From: Dongia rigui
GTDB taxonomy: Bacteria; Pseudomonadota; Alphaproteobacteria; Dongiales; Dongiaceae
DNA length: 64,000 bases
Assembly (NCBI RefSeq): GCF_034044635.1
Contig: NZ_JAXCLX010000005.1
Span: 54,807-118,806 of the forward strand
Reading direction: 5' to 3'
Shown here: positions 56,656 through 64,000 of the stretch, in pieces
Numbering within the stretch: the stretch's first letter is position 1
How the letters are laid out: every line of letters begins with the position of its first letter
Made by a program: the position numbers and the translations under genes
Notes under the pieces: generated by a model
Seen by the model: only the letters and a program-made list of their open reading frames with translations
What the model was told of the DNA's origin: nothing
Database searches by the model: none

Positions 56656-58389
56656 CTATTTCCCGTCGGTCGCGTAGACTTCGTCGTAATTGACCGGGAT
56701 GTGGATCGGGTCGGCGAAGATGCCGTTGGGACCCGCCACGCGCTTGGAATGGATGCCGACCGCCTTCTCGTTGAAGATCGGCGCCCAGGGCGCATCGGTC
56801 ATCAGATCGGTGAAGATCTTGCCCCAGGCCGCGGCACGCTCATTGGCCTTGGCTGGATCCGTCATCGCATTGGCTTCCGCCGCGCGCTTATCCAGATCCT
56901 TGTTGCAATACCACGACCAGTTCCAGCCGCCCTCGACCGCGCCGCCGCAGCCCAGGATGGCGGTGTAGAAGTTGGAAGGATCGGGGAAGTCCGCGATCCA
57001 GGCCATGCCGCCCGACCAGATCATCGGCGCCCCGTCCTTCTTGCCGCCGGCGGCAATGACGGTGCCCATATCGAGCGATTTCAGATTCACCTTGATGCCG
57101 ATATTGCTGAGATCCTGCTGGATCGCCTGGGCGATACGCGGCTGCGGATCGGTGTTCATGACATAGAGGTCGGTTTCGACGCCGCCCTCCAGGCCCGCTT
57201 CCTTCATCTTCGCCTTGGCGCCCTCGACATCGAAGGCATAGCCCTTATAGGCCTTGTCGTAACCCGGCATCGCGGGGGGCAGCGGCTGGTTGGCCGGCAC
57301 CGCGCGGTTGTTGATCAACTGCACGATGCGGTCCTTGTTGATCGCCATGTTGACGGCCTGCCGGACCTCGACCTTGTCGAAGGGCGGGATGTTGACGTTC
57401 ATGGCGATGTAACCGGTCTGCAGCTGGTCATCCATCGTGACCAGATCCTTCATCGCCGGATCATTCATCACCTCGGTGAATTTCGCGGGCGGCACGTTGT
57501 CGCCGGCGATGTCGATCTCACCCTTCTGCAAACGCAGCAGCGCCACCACCGGCTCCTGGCCGATCTCGAACGTAATTTTATCGAGGCGCGGGATGCCTTG
57601 GCGGTAATAGTCCGCATTGCGCTCCAGGACGATCTTCTGCCCCGAGGTCCATTCCGTCACCTTGAAGGCGCCGGTACCCACCGGCTTCTTGCCGAAATCG
57701 GCGCCGGATTTTTCGACCTCTTCCTTCGGCACGACGAAGGAGAAGTTCAAGGCCATCAGGTGCAGCGTGGTGGCATCGGGGGCGGTGAGCTCGATCTTCA
57801 CCGTGTAATCGTCCGGCGTGGTGATGCCGGCCACTTCCTTCGCCGACCCGCTTTGGAATTCGGCAAAGCCCTTGATGCCCGAATAATAGCCGGCACCGGG
57901 GCTCTGCGTTGCCGGGTTGATCATGCGCTCCAGGCTGTACTTCACATCGGCCGCCTTCATCTCGCGGCCGTTATGGAATTTGACGCCATGGCGCAGCTTG
58001 AAGGTGTAGGTGAGGCCGTCGGCCGAGGTCTCGAAGCTCTCGGCCAGGTCCGGCACGATCTCGGTGGTGCCGGGCTTGTAGTCGAGGAGGCCGTCGAACA
58101 CGCTCTTGATCACCGACCAGTTCTTCCAGTCGTAACCGATGGCGGGGTCGAGGGTTGGGAGATCGTCCTTGAAGGTCACGATCATGCTGCCGCCCTGCTT
58201 TGGCTCGCTCGCAGCGGGTGCCGCTGCTTCCGATGTTGCAGCGGGGGCCGCTTCCGATGTCGCGGTCGATGCGGCTTCAGAGGTCGCGGCGGGTGCCGCT
58301 TGTGACTGGGCCTCTTCCTTCTTTTCTTCGCCGCAGGCGCCCAGCGCCAACAAGGCGACGATCGATGCAGATGCGAGCAAACGGTTCAT
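56656..58389 (-). CDS. ABC transporter substrate-binding lipoprotein, family 5 (first of a tandem pair)
   Basis: 577 residues. Lipoprotein signal with Cys19 (VALLALGACGEE), Ala/Ser/Thr/Glu-rich linker to about residue 65, then the family 5 binding fold (TFKDDLPTLDPAIGYDWK, then GREMKAADVKYSLERM, then GYDKAYKGYAFD). Paralogue of the next gene, and with it likely arose by tandem duplication. Lies 34 bp after the permease gene in the same operon. Ligand is unknown: family 5 proteins bind di/oligopeptides, nickel chelates, glutathione or opines; the operon's two amidases favour an amide-bearing ligand. Confidence 0.93.
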   Translation of the reverse strand: MNRLLASASIVALLALGACGEEKKEEAQSQAAPAATSEAASTATSEAAPAATSEAAAPAASEPKQGGSMIVTFKDDLPTLDPAIGYDWKNWSVIKSVFDGLLDYKPGTTEIVPDLAESFETSADGLTYTFKLRHGVKFHNGREMKAADVKYSLERMINPATQSPGAGYYSGIKGFAEFQSGSAKEVAGITTPDDYTVKIELTAPDATTLHLMALNFSFVVPKEEVEKSGADFGKKPVGTGAFKVTEWTSGQKIVLERNADYYRQGIPRLDKITFEIGQEPVVALLRLQKGEIDIAGDNVPPAKFTEVMNDPAMKDLVTMDDQLQTGYIAMNVNIPPFDKVEVRQAVNMAINKDRIVQLINNRAVPANQPLPPAMPGYDKAYKGYAFDVEGAKAKMKEAGLEGGVETDLYVMNTDPQPRIAQAIQQDLSNIGIKVNLKSLDMGTVIAAGGKKDGAPMIWSGGMAWIADFPDPSNFYTAILGCGGAVEGGWNWSWYCNKDLDKRAAEANAMTDPAKANERAAAWGKIFTDLMTDAPWAPIFNEKAVGIHSKRVAGPNGIFADPIHIPVNYDEVYATDGK

Positions 58390-58423
58390 CAGATCCTCCT
58401 GTCCAAGGGAAAACGAGTCTTCT

Positions 58424-59344
58424 TCATTTAAGCCGAATTCGGGGGTCGATCAGCGGCGCTGCGAGATCGGCCAGCAGGTTGCCGAGCACGATGGCACAGG
58501 CCGAAACCAGCGTCACGCCCATGATGATGGGGATGTCGATCTGCTGGATGGCTTGCCAGGTCAGCTGCCCGATCCCCGGCCAGCCGAAAACGGATTCGAC
58601 GATGACGATGCCGCTCATGAAGGCGCCGATATCGATGCCGATCATGGCGATGATGGGCAGCACCGCATTGGGCACGATGTGGCGGAAAATGATGCGGCTC
58701 TTGCCGAGGCCCTTGGCGCGCGCCGTGCGCACGTAATCCTGCCGCAGCACCTCGATGACGGAGGAGCGCATCATGCGCGCATACCAGCCACCGCCGAGCA
58801 AACCGAGGGTCAGCGCCGGCAGCACGATCTGCTTCAGGCTGCCATAGCCGCCGATCGGGAACCAGCCCAGCCACACCGCAAAGACATAGAGCATGGTGTA
58901 GCCCAGCAGGAATTGCGGCGCCGATACGAAGACGAAGGCGCCCAGCATCACCACCTGGTCCATCGCGCTGTTGCGGCGGAAGGCGGCATAGGTGCCGATG
59001 GAAAGGCCGATGAGGAGCTCAAAGCCAATGGCCGCCAGCATCAGCCACAAGGTGGCCGGCAGGCGCGAGGCGATGAGTTCCGAAACCTGCGTGCGCTGCA
59101 CGTATGAGCGGCCGAGATCGCCGGTGGCGAGCTTGCCCAGATAGATGCCGTATTGCGCCCAGATCGGCCGGTCGAGGCCCAATTGGTGCCGCACCTGCTC
59201 GACCTGGGCGACGCTCGCCGTGCGCCCCGCCACCTGCCGCGCCGGGTCCGCCGGCAAGGCATAGAGAATCACGAAGGTGATGATGCTGATGCCGATGAGG
59301 GTGAGCAGCGCCTGGAAAATGCGGCGGATGAGATAGCCGGCCAT
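58424..59344 (-). CDS. Dipeptide/oligopeptide ABC transporter permease, DppB type
   Basis: 306 residues from the ATG at 59344. It overlaps the last base of the DppC stop (TGATG), so translation is coupled. Six membrane helices; the first is YLIRRIFQALLTLIGISIIT, the DppB hallmark, and the EAA loop reads DYVRTARAKGLGKSRIIFRH. Pairs with DppC to form the channel. Confidence 0.95.
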   Translation of the reverse strand: MAGYLIRRIFQALLTLIGISIITFVILYALPADPARQVAGRTASVAQVEQVRHQLGLDRPIWAQYGIYLGKLATGDLGRSYVQRTQVSELIASRLPATLWLMLAAIGFELLIGLSIGTYAAFRRNSAMDQVVMLGAFVFVSAPQFLLGYTMLYVFAVWLGWFPIGGYGSLKQIVLPALTLGLLGGGWYARMMRSSVIEVLRQDYVRTARAKGLGKSRIIFRHIVPNAVLPIIAMIGIDIGAFMSGIVIVESVFGWPGIGQLTWQAIQQIDIPIIMGVTLVSACAIVLGNLLADLAAPLIDPRIRLK

Positions 59345-60189
59345 CAGTGACGCCCCCGCAGCGTGGGGTCGAGGATATCGCGCAGCGCATCGCCGATCAG
59401 GTTGAAGGACAGCGCCAGCATGCCGATAGCGACACCGGGAAAGAACACCAGCCAAGGCGCACTTTCGAAATAGGTCTGGTTCTCATTGACCATGTTGCCC
59501 CAGGAGGGGGTCGGTGGCTGCACGCCGATGCCAAGATATGAGAGCATCGCCTCAAACAGCGACGTGGTGGCGATGCCGAGCGTTCCCCAGACGATGAGGG
59601 TCGGCATCAGATGCGGCAGGATGTGGCGAAAGAGGATGCGCGGCGTCGAGGCGCCGACCGAGCGCACCGCCGTCACATATTCACGTTCCGAGAGCGAAAT
59701 CGTCTCGGCATAGACCACGCGCGCGATCTGCACCCAGCTCACCAGCGCGATCACCATGACCACGATCCAGATCGAGGGCTGGAACATCGAGGCCAGCAGG
59801 ATGGCGAGCAGCAGGGCCGGAAACGCCATCATCAGATCGGTAAAGCGCATCAGGCCGCCGCCCACGGCCCCGCGCAGATAGCCCGCGGTGACGCCGATGA
59901 AGGCCCCGATGGCGATCGCCACCCCGTTGGCGACCACGCCGACGATCAGCGTCGCCCGCGCCCCATAGATGAGCCGCGACAGCAGATCACGGCCGAGGAG
60001 GTCGGTGCCTAACCAGAATTGCGCATTGGGTGGCAGCGGCGCCCCTTCCAGGGTCAGGCCTTCGAAGAATTGCTGCTCGGGGGGATAGGGGGCGATCAGA
60101 GGTGCAAAAACGGCCGCCAGAACGAAGACGGTGATGATGACGAGGCCCAGCAGGGCCAATTTGCGCTTCAGCAGCGCGGCAACGATCAT
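59344..60189 (-). CDS. Dipeptide/oligopeptide ABC transporter permease, DppC type
   Basis: 281 residues. First gene of the seven-gene amide/peptide operon. The N-terminus (KLALLGLVIITVFVLAAVFAP) and AHPFGTD-like PNAQFWLGTDLLGRDLLSRLIYG segment are typical of DppC/OppC. The EAA loop reads EYVTAVRSVGASTPRILFRH. A predicted promoter (60226-60254) and TTGTATACAA palindrome (60261-60270) are upstream. Confidence 0.95.
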   Translation of the reverse strand: MIVAALLKRKLALLGLVIITVFVLAAVFAPLIAPYPPEQQFFEGLTLEGAPLPPNAQFWLGTDLLGRDLLSRLIYGARATLIVGVVANGVAIAIGAFIGVTAGYLRGAVGGGLMRFTDLMMAFPALLLAILLASMFQPSIWIVVMVIALVSWVQIARVVYAETISLSEREYVTAVRSVGASTPRILFRHILPHLMPTLIVWGTLGIATTSLFEAMLSYLGIGVQPPTPSWGNMVNENQTYFESAPWLVFFPGVAIGMLALSFNLIGDALRDILDPTLRGRH

Positions 60190-60225
60190 GGTTACAAACT
60201 TGGAGCTGGTTCAGGATTGGGGCGC

Positions 60226-60254
60226 ACCATAGAACCGCGCCAAAGTCGGATCAA
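60226..60254 (-). promoter_or_regulatory. Predicted promoter of the amide/peptide operon
   Basis: On the minus strand TTGATC (60254-60249), 17-bp spacer, TATGGT (60231-60226), about 37 bp before the dppC start codon. Weak consensus, well placed next to the operator at 60261. Confidence 0.45.
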
Positions 60255-60260
60255 GCACGG

Positions 60261-60270
60261 TTGTATACAA
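60261..60270. promoter_or_regulatory. TTGTATACAA palindrome, candidate GntR operator of the amide/peptide operon
   Basis: Perfect 10-bp palindrome, six bases upstream of the predicted -35 box. Identical to the core of the palindrome before the GntR gene (10362-10371). Confidence 0.55.
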
Positions 60271-60393
60271 TCGTAAGGCTGGTCGGCGCCTACCCTTGGT
60301 CATGGCCCGCGAAGGCACGCCATCCACGGCATGACAGAGGGATGTTAGAAGAAACCGCGAACACCGCCCGCCGATTGTATCGATACGCGCGTC

Positions 60394-61443
60394 TCAGTGC
60401 GCCTTCTCGCCTCTTAAGACATAGAGCCCGGCGCCGATGATGAGGGCGATGCCGCCCAGCGTGGTGGCACTCGGCACCTCGTTCCACAACCACCAGCCGA
60501 ACAGCGTGCCGAACAGGATCGAGACATATTCGAACGGCGTCACGATATTGGCCTCGGCCAGGCGGTAGGCCTGCGTCAGCAGGAACGAACCGGTGGCACC
60601 GATGAGCCCCGTCGAGGCGATCATCAGGAAATCGGTCATGCCCGGCATCACCCAGGGCCGCAGCAAAAAGGTCAGGCTCTTATCCTCGAACCCGGCCGAG
60701 AGATCGCCCCCCAAATTGGTGATGAGCGCCGTCACCACCGCACCGGCCAGGAACACCAGGTTCTGATAGCTCGCCATCACCGCGCCGCTTTCGCTATCGG
60801 CCAGCTGCCGCGCCATCACCGAAGCCAGGCCATAGAACAGCGGCGAGGCGAGCGCCAGCAGCGATGCGGGCTTCATCAGGCTGTCCACCGCCGCGCCATC
60901 CCCGCCCATGACGCTGGGACCGAAGCAGATCACCAGCACGCCGAGGAAGCCGACGATGACGGCTGCCACCTGCGCCCCGCGCACCTTTTCCCCCAGCATC
61001 GGGCCGGAGAGCAGCACGATGAACAAGGGGGCTGCGAAAAAGAGCGCCACCGCCACCGCCAGCGGCAGGTTGGCGATGGCGAGGTAATAGGTGGTGTAGG
61101 AAACCAGCAGCAGGGCGGCGCGGAAGCTCAACACCTTCCAGCGCGGCGAAAAGACCGCCGTCAAACCCCCGCCGCCGAAATGCAGCAGGAAAGCCAGGGG
61201 CACGCAGGCCACCAGCCCACGCACGGTCAGCACTTCTGAGAGCGGATAACCACCCCCGCTCATCAGCTTGATGACCACGTCCTGCAGCGAAAAGACGGCG
61301 GCACCCACCACCAGGCAGGTGATCCCCGGCAGCGGCCCACGCTTGGAGAGGGCAGAGTGGGGCTTCGCCGATCCCTGTGGCGGCCCCACGACCTCCGGCC
61401 CGGCACCCGCTACCTCACCACCCGTCCCATCCGATGTCGCCAA
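60394..61443 (-). CDS. EamA/DMT-superfamily transporter
   Basis: 349 residues with about ten membrane helices as two EamA repeats (about 30-170 and 190-335). Motifs of the family include LSGPMLGEKVRGAQVAAVIVGFLGVLVI and the second EamA end PFEYVSILFGTLFGWWLWNEVPS. The N-terminal 25 residues are Gly/Pro-rich and may be too long; later ATG codons are possible. Likely a metabolite or drug exporter of unknown substrate. A GTATCGATAC palindrome at 60377-60386 lies behind its stop. Confidence 0.88.
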   Translation of the reverse strand: MATSDGTGGEVAGAGPEVVGPPQGSAKPHSALSKRGPLPGITCLVVGAAVFSLQDVVIKLMSGGGYPLSEVLTVRGLVACVPLAFLLHFGGGGLTAVFSPRWKVLSFRAALLLVSYTTYYLAIANLPLAVAVALFFAAPLFIVLLSGPMLGEKVRGAQVAAVIVGFLGVLVICFGPSVMGGDGAAVDSLMKPASLLALASPLFYGLASVMARQLADSESGAVMASYQNLVFLAGAVVTALITNLGGDLSAGFEDKSLTFLLRPWVMPGMTDFLMIASTGLIGATGSFLLTQAYRLAEANIVTPFEYVSILFGTLFGWWLWNEVPSATTLGGIALIIGAGLYVLRGEKAH

Positions 61444-61571
61444 GATGCACGCCCAAATACGCTGTTCACGCCAAACCCCGCCGCACTCTGCACATCGGCG
61501 CGGGATGCGGCAATGTCGTAATGGTGCAAGTTATGGAGCGGGTGGCGTTTGGATGGATCGAGTTTGCCCTG

Positions 61572-61682
61572 CCCCCTCCTGGCCTCCTCCCTAAAGGTGG
61601 AAGGCGTGGAGAGCGCGGCTCGTCGTTCAAGATTGGCTGCGAAGCCCTCCCACCTTTAGGGGGGAGGGTTGGGAGGGGGGGT
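61572..61682. repeat. Intergenic palindromic repeat, family C, copy 1
   Basis: About 111 bp between divergent outer tips CCCCCTCCTGGCCTCCTCCC and CCCACCTTTAGGGGGGAGGG; the right end contains CCTCCCACCTTTAGG with a small hairpin. Members of this type also occur at 62300-62336 and 63009-63039. Confidence 0.7.
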
Positions 61683-61712
61683 GGAAGCGACGGCTCTTGT
61701 CGCTCTTATCCC

Positions 61713-62177
61713 TCACCCCACATCGACGAACTTCGCCCCGCGACCCAGCGCCTCATAGAGCTTCAGCAACTGCTTCTCCGACTTGCCGAACGCCTTCTGG
61801 AAATGCGGCCGGTCGGGAAAGCTCTTCCAATCGCCGCCCCATTCCCAGCCCAAGCCCTTGGCGATGGGGGCGATCTTCTTCCAGTCGCACTCCCAGATCG
61901 CCTCGCGCCCGCGGATCTCGCACACATCCAGCGCCAGGCCATAATTGTGATAGCTCTCGCCGCCCTTGGCATTGGTGACGATCTTGCCCTTCTTGGTGCG
62001 CCCCTGCTCATAAAGCGCATCCTGCTCGGCAAAGGAACGGAACCCCTGCGTCACACGCAGCTTGATGCCGGTCTTCTCCTCCACCGTGTTGATCAGCGTC
62101 GCCGCATCCTCCCGGATCTTCGGGTGCAGCAAGGCAATCCGCTCATCACTGAACTTGTCCCACGTCTTCGCCACCAT
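61713..62177 (-). CDS. M15C-family peptidase, endolysin-like (L-Ala-D-Glu or D-Ala-D-Ala peptidase)
   Basis: 154 residues. Zinc-ligands of the M15 fold are His77 (GESYHNYGLALDV), Asp84 and His125 (DRPHF), with Asp122 as the catalytic base candidate. The order QGFRSFAEQDALYEQGR-SYHNYGLALDV-WEWGGDWKSFPDRPHF matches phage endolysin-like peptidases cutting peptidoglycan stem peptides. There is no signal peptide, so export needs another route or it acts after lysis. No other phage gene is visible nearby. It could be a lone relic of a prophage or a housekeeping cell-wall enzyme. Confidence 0.88.
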   Translation of the reverse strand: MVAKTWDKFSDERIALLHPKIREDAATLINTVEEKTGIKLRVTQGFRSFAEQDALYEQGRTKKGKIVTNAKGGESYHNYGLALDVCEIRGREAIWECDWKKIAPIAKGLGWEWGGDWKSFPDRPHFQKAFGKSEKQLLKLYEALGRGAKFVDVG

Positions 62178-62223
62178 AACCGCCTCCCACTTTTAAAAAG
62201 GGCACGCCGGCACGACACGCATA

Positions 62224-62286
62224 CATGATCGATGTTGGAATGTTGTGCCGCGATCCTAGAGGGAAGCGCGGCGTAGGGAAAGGTGT
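62224..62286. repeat. 63-bp duplicated intergenic sequence, family D, copy 1
   Basis: Starts CATGATCGATGTTGGAATGT and includes TGCCGCGATCCTAGAGGG and GCGTAGGGAAAGGTGT. Closely matches 62938-63000 (most positions identical). Lies 47 bp upstream of the M15 peptidase start, on its 5' side. Confidence 0.75.
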
Positions 62287-62299
62287 GGCACCCTCGAAT

Positions 62300-62336
62300 C
62301 CCCTCCCACCTTCAGGGGGGAGGGAGGGGTGGGGGG
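62300..62336. repeat. Intergenic palindromic repeat, family C, copy 2
   Basis: CCCCTCCCACCTTCAGGGGG followed by AGGGAGGGGTGGGGGG; adjacent to family D copy 1. Confidence 0.65.
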
Positions 62337-62371
62337 CGCCAAGTGACGGCTCTCACCCGCTTAACCTCCAC

Positions 62372-62440
62372 CGTCATGGTCGCCCGTCGGCGGATGCCGA
62401 CTTGCGTCGGCTGGGGCCGACCATCCACGGGTTTTTCGTC
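62372..62440. repeat. Family B-like diverged palindrome
   Basis: CGTCATGGTCGCCCGTCGGC, then GATGCCGACTTGCGTCGGC and GGGGCCGACCATCCACGG: the same architecture as family B (a GTCATG outer tip around a GCCGACxxxxGTCGGC hairpin) with different bases. Confidence 0.5.
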
Positions 62441-62452
62441 AGCCGGGGACGC

Positions 62453-62827
62453 CTAGATACACACGCCCCAATAGGCACCATCGACGTTGCTGATCGCCCC
62501 AAGCTGCTCCATCTTCCAAGAGACCTGCCAGACCAACTTACAAATAAGCCCCCGTTGCTCGAAGCGCGCCATCTTCTGATCGACATCAATGGAGAAACCC
62601 TGAGCGCGCAGCGTATCTATCAGCTCGCCTTCAGGCGTCCCGGCCGGAAAGCGCGCCTTGACGCGTTCATTGAAGCTGATACTGCCCTCGACAAACTGCG
62701 GCGATAGCCCGTCGGCGATTTCGGGCGGCGTCCCGCCAAATTGGCTTTCCAGCCAGAACGCACCGGCCAGCAACACCACGCCAAGCACCGCGCTCGCGAT
62801 CAACGAAACTTTGACAGCGCGTTTCAC
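62453..62827 (-). CDS. Small membrane-anchored protein of unknown function
   Basis: 124 residues from a GTG start. An N-terminal membrane helix (about 7-28, VSLIASAVLGVVLLAGAFWL) anchors a periplasmic domain with GTPPEIADGLSPQF-type sequence and a conserved-looking GTPEGELIDTLRAQGF segment (helix) near residues 62-80. Two Cys residues (in LICKLV and WGVCI) near the end might form a disulfide. I do not recognise the family. A family D repeat lies 111 bp upstream. Confidence 0.65.
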   Translation of the reverse strand: MKRAVKVSLIASAVLGVVLLAGAFWLESQFGGTPPEIADGLSPQFVEGSISFNERVKARFPAGTPEGELIDTLRAQGFSIDVDQKMARFEQRGLICKLVWQVSWKMEQLGAISNVDGAYWGVCI

Positions 62828-62937
62828 GGCAATTCCCGGCTATGCAGTGTCGCCAATATCTTCACTTCAGCGCCTTCAAATACCTGCGGTCAACCACATT
62901 GCGCAGCGAAGCTCGGTACGCCCGCAGGACAAGCACG

Positions 62938-63000
62938 CATGATCGATGTTGGGATGTTGTGGCGCGATCCTAGATGGGAGGTGAGCGTAGGGGAAGGTGT
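62938..63000. repeat. 63-bp duplicated intergenic sequence, family D, copy 2
   Basis: Starts CATGATCGATGTTGGGATGT and ends GCGTAGGGGAAGGTGT, matching copy 1 at most positions. It lies in the region upstream of the small membrane-protein gene and is followed by a family C-like hairpin. Confidence 0.75.
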
Positions 63001-63008
63001 TGCGCGCT

Positions 63009-63039
63009 CCAACCTCCTCTTCCTTCGGAAGGAGGTTGG
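63009..63039. repeat. Family C-like hairpin
   Basis: CCAACCTCC, 13-nt loop, GGAGGTTGG: 9-bp stem next to family D copy 2. Confidence 0.6.
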
Positions 63040-63065
63040 AGAGGCACCGAAGGACCGGGTCGCGC

Positions 63066-63725
63066 TTATGCGTAACTCAGATTGAACGTGGTCGTTTGTA
63101 TGGTTCGAAGTTCGACAGTAATTACAAGCCTAACGAAAGACTCATCGGTGGGATCTTCGGTGTCCTTCGCCAATGCTGTATCGGTTTCCACCTCAAGATG
63201 GGTAATTAATCGGTCGTCATCCATAAGGACAAAAAATGGATCCTCACCGAAACCCGGCTGCACTGGAGCGCCAGTAAAATCAATTGGAGGTTTTTGAAAC
63301 GGTGGTAACGCGAGCGCATCAATTAGCGTCTTAACGCGGTTATCAATGTCCCGACCAGCGGCGACAGCATCAGCGGTGTCTCGTCTCAGTATTAAGACTC
63401 GCAAGGAGCAGGCAAGATCGGCCTCTTTCCAAATCAGCGGGACGAACCTGAAACCGCTATGTCCATAGACGGTCCCCAAAATATCTGGAAGAGGTAGCCG
63501 GTCATGTGGACGACCATCCCACGGTCGCTTCGTGCCGCCAGGAAATAGTCCATGGGCAGCCGAATCCAGCTCACATGAATTTAAGAACCTATTGACCCGC
63601 CAAAGCTCCTTTAACTGTGCGTGAAACTTCCGTCTGATATCGTGTTTGTGAGCCACCCTTCTGGCGCTTTCACCAGCGGGCTTGCTAGATAGTAGAGGAC
63701 CCTCATAGGTGAGCCGGAACCTCAA
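63066..63725 (-). CDS. Hypothetical protein with RusA-like core
   Basis: 219 residues from a TTG at 63725 with GCGAGGG just upstream; start uncertain. The centre (about 118-180) carries GRDIDNRVKTLIDALALP and, after an insertion, FFVLMDDDRLITHLEVET. This order (a DIDN-xxKxxxDAL helix, then DDD before a beta strand) resembles the Asp-based metal site of RusA-type Holliday-junction resolvases, but the protein is about 100 residues longer. Residues 1-70 contain RRKFHAQLKELWRVN. Base composition and codon use are less GC-rich than the neighbours. The family assignment is inference. Confidence 0.6.
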   Translation of the reverse strand: MRFRLTYEGPLLSSKPAGESARRVAHKHDIRRKFHAQLKELWRVNRFLNSCELDSAAHGLFPGGTKRPWDGRPHDRLPLPDILGTVYGHSGFRFVPLIWKEADLACSLRVLILRRDTADAVAAGRDIDNRVKTLIDALALPPFQKPPIDFTGAPVQPGFGEDPFFVLMDDDRLITHLEVETDTALAKDTEDPTDESFVRLVITVELRTIQTTTFNLSYA

Positions 63726-64000
63726 ATAGCCCTCGCTGTCGTGCCAACGTCCCCGTCCATACAGTTACAACTAATTGTATGCCGTGTTTCTTTGGATACC
63801 AAGCGCCCATGCTTCTAATTTATGGCTGGATATTTTGTTCCTGTTTTGTTCTTGACTCCGAAATGGGAATTTGCTACTATCAAACTAGCGCGCTTGTTAC
63901 CCGCAGACCGGGCCTGATCCGCCCATCTGCCATCGCTCGGCTGTCCCCCGGCACAGGCTCAGGAAGACTGGGCGCAGGCTGGTTTCCGATGTCCTTTGGA
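63726..64000. other. Right end of the window, no gene seen
   Basis: 275 bp of less GC-rich sequence in which I find no ORF with coding features, tRNA or known repeat. A gene may start beyond the edge. Confidence 0.3.

Noticed and set aside
60377..60386. GTATCGATAC palindrome as a third GntR operator
   Set aside because: It differs from TTGTATACAA in its central bases and lies behind the EamA gene, not in a promoter.

Overview
This 64 kb window is chromosomal sequence from a GC-rich alphaproteobacterium, most likely a Rhodospirillales member of the Dongia/Rhodospirillaceae type. That placement is inferred from the homoserine dehydrogenase-glpX-recJ order, two DUF2336/DUF3035-type lineage proteins, FCD-type GntR regulation, PilZ-tailed chemoreceptors and abundant intergenic palindromes. 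No plasmid, prophage or IS module is visible. The window holds 44 protein genes that I support, one tRNA-Leu(CAA), several candidate operators and at least four families of intergenic repeats.

Layout. 1-6.2 kb (+): an OmpA-domain protein cut by the window edge, hom, glpX, recJ and an unrecognised protein. 6.2-12 kb (-): a glutamine-synthetase-family gene surrounded by three DUF2062 membrane proteins, a GntR/FCD regulator with a perfect 14-bp palindrome upstream, and a membrane adenylate cyclase with a haem-type CxxCH sensor domain. 12.2-15.6 kb: two divergent Gly/Ser/Asp-rich exported proteins, one carrying a PepSY-like region, followed by an OmpR-type response regulator and a sensor kinase; a PhoP-box-like direct repeat lies between the divergent genes. 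15.9-22 kb: a 2023-residue RTX protein built as two copies of one module. 22-26 kb (-): a trans-sulfuration-type PLP enzyme and a PAS-HAMP-MCP-PilZ chemoreceptor. 26-30.6 kb: an AhpD-like protein, GST and flavin/2Fe-2S oxidoreductase operon divergent from a LysR regulator. 30.8-35.6 kb: a 1601-residue cadherin-like/RTX adhesin. 35.7-40.9 kb: tRNA-Leu, DUF2336 protein, PBP1A and a Bcr/CflA transporter. 41-49.6 kb (-): ribF-ileS-lspA-DUF3035-M16-M16B and a MaoC hydratase. 49.8-60.2 kb: an HxlR regulator and a seven-gene amide/peptide uptake and hydrolysis operon (two permeases, two tandem binding proteins, acetamidase/formamidase, fused ATPase, amidase). 60.4-64 kb: EamA transporter, M15C endolysin-like peptidase and two less well understood genes.

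How the parts may work together. The ABC operon would import short amides or peptides and release ammonia through two unrelated amidases; a TTGTATACAA palindrome ahead of its promoter matches the core of the palindrome ahead of the GntR gene 50 kb away, next to a glutamine-synthetase-family gene, which suggests one nitrogen-scavenging regulon (inference). The Gly-rich/PepSY/two-component block looks like an envelope-sensing unit with its own operator. The two giant RTX proteins need a type I secretion system that is not in this window.
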